Shown: in pieces, positions 6,580 to 12,524 of the stretch
Position numbering within the stretch: position 1 is the first letter of the stretch
How the letters are laid out: each line of letters starts with the position of its first letter
Assembly (NCBI GenBank): GCA_004558185.1
Contig: SFDP01000040.1
Span: forward strand, 1-21,312
Direction: 5' to 3'
Source: Lachnospiraceae bacterium
GTDB lineage: Bacteria; Bacillota; Clostridia; Lachnospirales; Lachnospiraceae
DNA: 21,312 nucleotides
The notes under the pieces: generated by a model
Told to the model about the DNA's origin: nothing
Databases searched by the model: none
What the model saw: the letters and a program-made list of their open reading frames with translations, nothing else
Translations under genes and position numbers: made by a program

Positions 6580-8928
6580 TCACTCCTTCGATTTCAATTC
6601 TTCTACAATATCTATTTTCTTCATTTGCCGTAGTGCCAGCAGGTGTCCCAAAACCATGAATGCACCAACACAGAACGAGATTAGAAATATGCTGGATAAG
6701 GAAAATGCTTTTGTATAATAGATACTGTCGGTTGAAGTCATCTTAAGCAGGAGTTTTCCCAATCCGCTGCCGGCAAAGCCTCCCACCAGCATGGAAATAA
6801 CATATTGCACAGCAAGTTCCGCAAAGCTGGCCCAGCCCAGTTGTGCTTCCTGCATTCCCAGGGTGAGCATAGTGGCGTATACCCTTTTTCTCTCCTTAAA
6901 GTTGATAAGAGACATATTATATATGATCAGTGCACCTATCAAAAAAGACATAGCGATTACGACATATACACCAGCCTGTGTATTATTAAGACGATTTTCC
7001 ACAGATATTTGCTGCGCATCTTTCATCGACAGATAGGAGAATATTTCTTTTTCCTGTAAAACAGCGTAGATTTCTGCCTTTGTAACGCCTTCCTTTAGTT
7101 TTAAGAAAGCACCTATGGCACCATCCTCTGTAATTTCTGAAAACACTTCACGTGCGACATATTGAACAAGTATGATATTTTCTTCATGAATTCCAGTGAC
7201 CGTCAGCATTTTCCCTCCGACTGCCACCTGATCACCAACAAAAACCTGCAGCTCATCTGCCGTATATCGAGCCAAAACGATACCATCTTCCGGCTGCAGA
7301 ATTTCTCCCTTTAGCCCACGATTCCTAAGAAGCCTGGAGGATGGTTCCACTCCGTAAAAGGTTGCAGATACCACTTTCCCTGCGGCTTCGATGTCTATAG
7401 CTGCTATGAAGAAAACCTCACTTTCAAGGATTTCTTCAATATTCTCCAGCTCAGCTTTTACCTCTTCTTTTGTAGAAACATTCTTCAGAAAGATCTGGCA
7501 GTCATATAAAAGCCGCTCACCGAACGTATGCTTTACTACATATTTTCCTGCATCTACATACTGAAACGAAAGGCTAATCATGGTAACCGAGAGAATCGTA
7601 GAAAGCATGGACAGAATCAGCCGCCGTTTATTGCGAAGTGCACTGCAAAAGCAGACCTTTGCAGCATATCCAAATATCGAAAAAATTTTCCAGGATGGTT
7701 TTCCCCTGCTTTGGACTAATTGATTCTTCATTGCATCCGCCGGATCCATGCGAAATATCTGTATCGATGCCAGCAGAAAAGAAAAGAACATTACCAGTGT
7801 CATCATCAAAGACGCAGCCAGTGCAAGACCTGGTGAAAATATCTTCACCATAGACGGCAGTATGAAGACATCTTGATATACCCCGGATATCAACTGCATC
7901 AGGAAGTACCCCGTTATACTTCCAATCAGACCTGCCATCACAGACACGCCGATCCCAAATCCCAAATACACCCAGGCGATTCGGATTCTCGATACACCTA
8001 ATGCCATAAAAATTCCCGATTCTTCCTTCTGCTCCCAAATAATCTGATATAGAAACAGATAAACCATCAGAGCAGAGATCAGAAAAAAGAAAAACGCTAA
8101 GAAGTAGCTCAACGGCTTCAGCGGATTCACACAGGAATCCACGAACTCCTTTTGCGGAGATGTTTCATAAGTATAGCTGCCTGCTCTGTCGCCAAACAAT
8201 CCACTGCTCAAAAGTCCTTGTTCCACATCCGCCGCTTCGATGTCTGACTGTGTCCGCACCATAACCTGATTGTAGGTTCCGTCAGGGACTCCTGCCATTT
8301 CTATCAGATCCTCATACGAGAATAAGACATACCCAAATTCATCCGTACTGAAGTTAAAATATTTATCACGGTAGGTGATTTCCCACTCCGGAGAAGAAAT
8401 AAATCCCGATAGAACACATTCATATTCTCCCTGGGGAAAGCTTAAGGTAAATACATCTCCAAGCACAAAACCGGCATATTCCGCAAAACATACCTCCATT
8501 GCCATGGGGATAAGGTGCTTCGTTTCATCTCCTTGCGTCGTCAAATACGCATCTTCTGAAAGCTGATCTACTGTAGAATATCTCACGAAATCCATTTCTC
8601 CAACGGAATAGCACCGCAGAGAAATAAAAGTATCTTCTCCCTTTGTGGCTTCGATATCTACGCAAAGCCTGCCCTGCACAGCATCAACACCGGGCAGCTC
8701 ACCTGCCGCATTCAATTCTTTTTCTCCAAACAGAGCTGCAGACATTACGGTTACATCAGGGAATCCATATTCCTCAAAGTATTTCTCAAATGAATGCAGA
8801 ACCCCCTTATACGAGTTAAGCAATGCCATTGGAAGACCCATTCCCAGCGCCGCAATCAAGATCAATGACAGGAATATCTTTATGTTCTTCTTTATCAGTT
8901 TCGGAAGCATGTATTTTACGATTGTCAT
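6580..8928 (-). CDS. FtsX/MacB-type ABC transporter permease (two FtsX modules)
   Basis: 782 residues. Layout: helix 1 at about 17-37; extracellular domain 40-270; helices 2-4 with FtsX motif at 272-395 (EESGIFMALGVSR at 302-314); helix 5 at 434-456; second extracellular domain 460-655; and a second FtsX block to about 775 (ERKRVYATMLTLGM). This is a tandem pair of the four-helix MacB/FtsX unit in one chain, so a single polypeptide could form a whole permease. Such proteins normally couple ATP hydrolysis to moving lipids, peptides or drugs in the outer half of the membrane, or to activating cell-wall enzymes. GGAGG lies 7 nt upstream of ATG 8928. It follows the cyclase gene by 18 nt and its own stop is 4 nt before the YwaF-like gene. 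Likely ATPase partner: the GAF-ABC protein downstream. The substrate is unknown. Confidence 0.9.
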   Translation of the reverse strand: MTIVKYMLPKLIKKNIKIFLSLILIAALGMGLPMALLNSYKGVLHSFEKYFEEYGFPDVTVMSAALFGEKELNAAGELPGVDAVQGRLCVDIEATKGEDTFISLRCYSVGEMDFVRYSTVDQLSEDAYLTTQGDETKHLIPMAMEVCFAEYAGFVLGDVFTLSFPQGEYECVLSGFISSPEWEITYRDKYFNFSTDEFGYVLFSYEDLIEMAGVPDGTYNQVMVRTQSDIEAADVEQGLLSSGLFGDRAGSYTYETSPQKEFVDSCVNPLKPLSYFLAFFFFLISALMVYLFLYQIIWEQKEESGIFMALGVSRIRIAWVYLGFGIGVSVMAGLIGSITGYFLMQLISGVYQDVFILPSMVKIFSPGLALAASLMMTLVMFFSFLLASIQIFRMDPADAMKNQLVQSRGKPSWKIFSIFGYAAKVCFCSALRNKRRLILSMLSTILSVTMISLSFQYVDAGKYVVKHTFGERLLYDCQIFLKNVSTKEEVKAELENIEEILESEVFFIAAIDIEAAGKVVSATFYGVEPSSRLLRNRGLKGEILQPEDGIVLARYTADELQVFVGDQVAVGGKMLTVTGIHEENIILVQYVAREVFSEITEDGAIGAFLKLKEGVTKAEIYAVLQEKEIFSYLSMKDAQQISVENRLNNTQAGVYVVIAMSFLIGALIIYNMSLINFKERKRVYATMLTLGMQEAQLGWASFAELAVQYVISMLVGGFAGSGLGKLLLKMTSTDSIYYTKAFSLSSIFLISFCVGAFMVLGHLLALRQMKKIDIVEELKSKE

Positions 8929-8946
8929 GGCTTGTCCTCCTGCTTT

Positions 8947-10770
8947 TCATCGAGCATGGTTTGCCTTTTCGACAGAATCAGTGACCGATACCCGGTAAAC
9001 GTTGACGCCCTCTTTTTTTCCCTTAAGCATCATCTTTTCCACATACTCCATACGGACGCGCCCCCGCAAATGCTCATATACTGCTTCGCTGACCAGGATT
9101 TCTCCCGGTCCGGCTTTGCTCTCCAGTCTTGCCGCTGTATTGACCGTATCTCCAATAGCGGTATAATCCATCCTGTATTCGCAGCCGATATTACCCACCA
9201 CCGCATTTCCACAGTTGATCCCTATGCCGAAGCTTATGCTTCTGCCAAACCGTTCCATCAGCTTTTGTTCCAGTTCAGCGCTGCCGGTGGCAATATCCCT
9301 GGCAGTGCAAACGGCCTTATAAATATAATCCTCCAGGTCGAAGGGAGCATTAAAAATCGCCATAGTGGCATCACCGATGAATTTATCCAACGTCCCTCCG
9401 TTATGGAAAACAGCTTGCGTTGTAAGCTGCAGATACTCGTTCAGAATGCCTACCACCTGTTCAGGCTCAAGACTTTCGGACATGGGCGTAAATCCACGGA
9501 TATCCACAAATAAAACCGCTATATTTCTGTTTTCTCCTCCAAGGATAATTTTAAAATCCTTTTGTTTGGACATCTCATCCACCACCTGGGGAGCAACATA
9601 TTTTTTGAAGGCAGAGAGCACTTTTTTTCTGTGAATAACCTCCGCGATATATTTATGCGCCAGACTATATACGTAAATAATCAGCACAAAAATCGGCACT
9701 TCGATGATATTGATCACATAACCAACGCCAAACAGGAGCTTACCGATCAGCAAATCAGCACCGATCACAGCCACAGACATGATTGTTGATGCAAGAAGTT
9801 TCACACGGCTGACAAGGACATAGTATCCCAAAACCGTTATCACTACGATTAAAGCATAAAGCCAGGGTGCGGCCGCCACTTTGGTATTCTGCTCCAGAAG
9901 CGATTCCAGAATATTTGCGTGAACCTCGACGCCATACATCGGGCCGCCTTTTTGAATCGGCACATTATATGAGTCCTGCATTCCCGGCGCATATGCACCC
10001 ACCAACACCACGCTGTCAGCAAACACCCGGACATCCACCGTTCCCTCCAGCACATCACACATGGAAATGACCTCATAAGCACCACTCCTCCCCGTATAAT
10101 CAAAGTAAAACAGATTGCTGTAAAAGGTTTTTGGGAGCTTTGGTTCCATTCCATACTTTTCGCAATATAGCCTGTACACCGCAACGGGAAAGAAATCAAT
10201 CCTCTCTCCATCGTAATCAATGTATTCTCTGGCGTACCGGATATATCCGTCTGCGTCCTGCAATGTATTGGCAAAACCGTAGGAAGAAACCGCTTTCAGT
10301 TCTTCGTAGGGGTATTCCACCATTTCTATATAACCGGTATCTGCTGATATCGTTCTGCCTTCTTTACTGAGCTGTGTGCCGTACACTGCATTCACTGCTG
10401 TAATCACATTGCCGCTGCTTTTACAGACTTCGGCAAAACGTGTGTCAGATGCTTCCTCTACAGCACCTATGTACATAATATCAAGAGCGATCACTGTCGG
10501 ATCGGCAGTCCCACTGTTTAGCAGTTCTATAAGCTCTGCCCAGATTTTTCTGTCCCATGTCCTGATATCGCCGTATTTCTGTATGGTTTCTTCGTCAATG
10601 GCAACGATTTTTATACTGCTGTCAGGCACAGAAGCTGTGTAATACAAAGGATCCGACAGGAATTTATCTACGGAGTAAAGCACCTGTGTATAGCACACTG
10701 CAAACACTATAATTGCCAGGAACACACTGACGATCCAATGGCTCCGCTTTCTTTTATTGCTGTCCGGCAT
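8947..10770 (-). CDS. CHASE2 sensor-class III adenylate cyclase
   Basis: 607 residues. Helix 1 at 12-30; CHASE2 extracellular sensor at about 38-298 (IKIVAIDEETIQKYG at 53-67, VVLVGAYAPGMQDSYNVP at 254-271, YGVEVHANILESLL at 279-292); three further helices at about 303-370; catalytic domain about 415-597. All key class III residues are present: metal-binding D423 (FVDIRGFT) and D467 (FIGDA), adenine-selecting K463 and T537 (YTAIGD), and transition-state N544 and R548 (NTAARLE). Thr at 537 is the class IIIb form and points to ATP, hence cAMP, not cGMP. The enzyme should work as a membrane homodimer responding to an extracellular signal. AGGAGGTGA is well placed before ATG 10770. It follows the TetR-type gene by 15 nt. 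FecR-domain proteins such as the one later in this operon are often found near CHASE2 proteins. No CRP-type receptor is in the window. Confidence 0.95.
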   Translation of the reverse strand: MPDSNKRKRSHWIVSVFLAIIVFAVCYTQVLYSVDKFLSDPLYYTASVPDSSIKIVAIDEETIQKYGDIRTWDRKIWAELIELLNSGTADPTVIALDIMYIGAVEEASDTRFAEVCKSSGNVITAVNAVYGTQLSKEGRTISADTGYIEMVEYPYEELKAVSSYGFANTLQDADGYIRYAREYIDYDGERIDFFPVAVYRLYCEKYGMEPKLPKTFYSNLFYFDYTGRSGAYEVISMCDVLEGTVDVRVFADSVVLVGAYAPGMQDSYNVPIQKGGPMYGVEVHANILESLLEQNTKVAAAPWLYALIVVITVLGYYVLVSRVKLLASTIMSVAVIGADLLIGKLLFGVGYVINIIEVPIFVLIIYVYSLAHKYIAEVIHRKKVLSAFKKYVAPQVVDEMSKQKDFKIILGGENRNIAVLFVDIRGFTPMSESLEPEQVVGILNEYLQLTTQAVFHNGGTLDKFIGDATMAIFNAPFDLEDYIYKAVCTARDIATGSAELEQKLMERFGRSISFGIGINCGNAVVGNIGCEYRMDYTAIGDTVNTAARLESKAGPGEILVSEAVYEHLRGRVRMEYVEKMMLKGKKEGVNVYRVSVTDSVEKANHAR

Positions 10771-10785
10771 CCCGTCACCTCCTGT

Positions 10786-11097
10786 TCATATCCCCTGTAT
10801 CAGCTCCATGGCCTTAGAAAACTGTGATCCAAACATATGCGTAACTAAAGCAAACAAAATCGCCTCCTTATCTTTATAGACGCGGAGCACCGCAGACTTG
10901 GTTCGATTCAGCCGCTCTGCAATCTGCGCTATGGTTGTTTTTGCATATCCCTGCTCCAGAAACAGAGAAACAGCCTCTCTTAGCACCATCGCCCGCATCT
11001 CATACAGTGAAACATATTTAGGTACTTGCTTCTTTTCACAGAAGTCACCACCTTTCAAAAAGTCCTTGGCCATGTCTCTAGACATGTCTGCGGTCAC
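10786..11097 (-). CDS. Short TetR-type HTH regulator lacking a ligand domain
   Basis: The frame opens at GTG 11097 (103 aa). Residues 34-85 (MRAMVLREAVSLFLEQGY, then TTIAQIAERLNRTKSAVLRVYKDKEAIL) form a full TetR N-terminal DNA-binding domain. After about 18 more residues the gene stops, so the roughly 120-residue ligand/dimer domain is missing; no room remains before the cyclase gene 15 nt on. The start is uncertain: the predicted transcription start is only a few bases from 11097, so initiation is more likely at ATG 11085, ATG 11073 or TTG 11058 (AAGGA 4 nt upstream). As first gene of the operon, flanked by inverted repeats over both divergent promoters, it is the natural candidate for the local regulator. 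Without the ligand domain, signal sensing may have passed to another component. It could instead be the remnant of a decayed full-length gene. Confidence 0.72.
   Translation of the reverse strand: MTADMSRDMAKDFLKGGDFCEKKQVPKYVSLYEMRAMVLREAVSLFLEQGYAKTTIAQIAERLNRTKSAVLRVYKDKEAILFALVTHMFGSQFSKAMELIQGI
11071..11086. promoter_or_regulatory. Inverted repeat in leader of the minus-strand operon
   Basis: CATGTCT-CT-AGACATG, a perfect 7-bp inverted repeat with a 2-nt centre. It overlaps a second 10-bp palindrome, AGACATGTCT, at 11080-11089. It lies 12-30 nt downstream of the expected transcription start of the TetR-cyclase operon and within the open frame of the TetR gene if that starts early. It could be a protein-binding site or a leader hairpin. 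Confidence 0.45.
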
Positions 11098-11098
11098 T

Positions 11099-11118
11099 TA
11101 TAGTATTGTTATACTATA
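11099..11118. promoter_or_regulatory. Operator-like inverted repeat, box A
   Basis: TATAGTAT-tgtt-ATACTATA, a perfect 8-bp inverted repeat with a 4-nt spacer. It covers the -10 box of the minus-strand promoter. A related repeat covers the -10 region of the divergent promoter (11240-11254). The position is where a TetR-type repressor would be expected to bind; the protein that binds is inferred, not shown. Confidence 0.65.
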
Positions 11119-11137
11119 TTTTCTTTTTTTTCGTCAA
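11108..11137 (-). promoter_or_regulatory. Promoter of the TetR-cyclase-ABC operon
   Basis: On the minus strand: -35 TTGACG (11132-11137), 18-nt spacer, -10 TATAAC (11108-11113). Each hexamer differs from the housekeeping consensus at one position. Transcription would begin near 11101. The -10 lies inside inverted repeat box A, so a protein on that repeat would block RNA polymerase. Confidence 0.6.
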
Positions 11138-11227
11138 TCTTCTTTCGGTGTAGAAACAGCAAAAATATCCCTCTGCATGACAATTTTCACCAACGAAAAG
11201 ATTCACAGCAGATGTAGTACAAATCTA

Positions 11228-11256
11228 TTGATTTTTCCATATAGATATACTATATT
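11228..11256 (+). promoter_or_regulatory. Promoter of the plus-strand GAF-ABC/permease operon
   Basis: -35 TTGATT (11228-11233), 17-nt spacer, -10 TATATT (11251-11256). Transcription would begin near 11263, giving a leader of about 40 nt before ATG 11304, whose ribosome binding site is AGAGG 7 nt upstream. The spacer and -10 overlap inverted repeat box B. The 206-nt gap 11098-11303 holds no further gene. Confidence 0.6.
11240..11254. promoter_or_regulatory. Operator-like inverted repeat, box B
   Basis: TATAG-ATATA-CTATA, an inverted repeat that shares the half-site ATACTATA (11247-11254) and the following run of T with box A. One half is degenerate compared with box A. It overlaps the -10 of the plus-strand promoter, mirroring the arrangement on the other side. 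Confidence 0.55.
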
Positions 11257-11264
11257 TTTTTCAA

Positions 11265-11277
11265 ACAAACGGTTTGT
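11265..11277. promoter_or_regulatory. 13-bp palindrome at the plus-strand transcription start
   Basis: ACAAAC-G-GTTTGT is a perfect palindrome placed at about +3 to +15 of the predicted plus-strand transcript. It differs in sequence from boxes A and B, so it would be bound by a different protein or act as a second operator class. TetR-family operators are often palindromes of this size. Confidence 0.5.
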
Positions 11278-11303
11278 CGAAAAATTGAAAGAGAGGCTCC
11301 ACC

Positions 11304-12524
11304 ATGGACAAAAGAATCGATTATACTCAAGTGATATGGGAAATTACCAGGCAGCTTCAGGAGTCCGAATCTTTAGAGGATGCACTCCGTTCAGCCCTGA
11401 AGCAGGTAGTAACAGCAGTAGGCGCAGAAGCCGGAACCATTTGGTTTTATAATTCAAAAGGTGACGGCAAAATCTATCCGTCATTTTGGATAGGGGGAGC
11501 AGATTTAACAGGTCTATGCCTAAAATTCGGAGAAGGAATTGCCGGCACCGTAGTAGAAAGCGGCAAAACTACAGTTGTTAAAGATTGTCAAAATGACGCA
11601 AGATGGGCCGGCCGTTTTGATGAGAAAACCGGATTTGTGACTAAAAGCATGATCTGCGTTCCGCTCTTGAATAAATATGAAGTCATCGGCTGTATTCAGA
11701 TTATTAATAAAAAAGACGGCTCACTTTATGATAATGAGGATGTCAAGATTTGTGAAAATTTAGCCATGCTCACCGCAATTGCCGTGGACAGCCGTGGATT
11801 GAATCTGGGCTTTACGGAAGAAAAGCCGATCATCATCTCTCTGCGAGAGGTCACAAAAACTTACGGACAGGGAGAAACTCAGGTACAAGTACTCCGAGGT
11901 GTTAACCTCGACATCAGAGAAGGAGAATTTCTGGTTATATTAGGTGAATCCGGCTGCGGAAAATCCACCTTACTTAATATCATAGGCGGTATGGATCAGC
12001 TGACTTCGGGAACATTTGCCTTTGACGGAAAGGACTATTCCCACGCAGATGAAAATACTCTAACGATGTTTCGCAGAAAGTCAGTGGGATTTATTTTTCA
12101 GGCATATAATCTCATGCCTACATTAACAGCAAAAGAAAACCTGGAATTCATCGGAGAGCTGTGCGAAAATTCCATGGATGCAGAAAAGGCACTTGCCCGT
12201 GTAGGATTATCCGAACGTAAGGAAAACTATCCGGCACAAATGTCGGGAGGTCAACAGCAGCGAGTATCCATTGCCCGTGCTTTAATAAAATGCCCTCGCA
12301 TCATTCTAGCAGATGAACCCACAGCGGCATTGGACTATGAGACCAGCATTGAAGTTCTTTCTGTTCTGGAAGAGGTAATTCATGGCGGAACCACTGTTTT
12401 GATGGTTACACACAACGAAGAAATAGCGAAAATGGCAGACCGTGTGATTCGTATGAAAGGCGGCGTAGTGGCAGAAGTGATGTTAAATGCGCATCCGGCT
12501 GTGGCAAAGGAGTTAGTATGGTAA
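11304..12524 (+). CDS. GAF domain-ABC ATPase fusion, second copy
   Basis: 406 residues. GAF domain at about 22-165 (GTIWFYNSKGDG; LKFGEGIAGTVVESGK; CVPLLN...GCIQIINKKDGSLYDNED). ABC ATPase at 178-395: Walker A GESGCGKST 214-222, Q266, signature MSGGQQQR 313-320 (first residue Met instead of the usual Leu), Walker B IILADEP 333-339 with E338, and H370. All catalytic residues are kept. The GAF cysteine pattern of the minus-strand copy is absent. Both copies end in a similar tail (here NAHPAVAKELVW). The stop overlaps the permease start by 7 nt (ATGGTAA), so the two are translationally coupled and surely one transporter. The DNA looks more AT-rich than the minus-strand operon, which would fit a different history from the other copy. 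The GAF ligand is unknown; cAMP from the neighbouring cyclase is one candidate. Confidence 0.94.
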   Translation: MDKRIDYTQVIWEITRQLQESESLEDALRSALKQVVTAVGAEAGTIWFYNSKGDGKIYPSFWIGGADLTGLCLKFGEGIAGTVVESGKTTVVKDCQNDARWAGRFDEKTGFVTKSMICVPLLNKYEVIGCIQIINKKDGSLYDNEDVKICENLAMLTAIAVDSRGLNLGFTEEKPIIISLREVTKTYGQGETQVQVLRGVNLDIREGEFLVILGESGCGKSTLLNIIGGMDQLTSGTFAFDGKDYSHADENTLTMFRRKSVGFIFQAYNLMPTLTAKENLEFIGELCENSMDAEKALARVGLSERKENYPAQMSGGQQQRVSIARALIKCPRIILADEPTAALDYETSIEVLSVLEEVIHGGTTVLMVTHNEEIAKMADRVIRMKGGVVAEVMLNAHPAVAKELVW

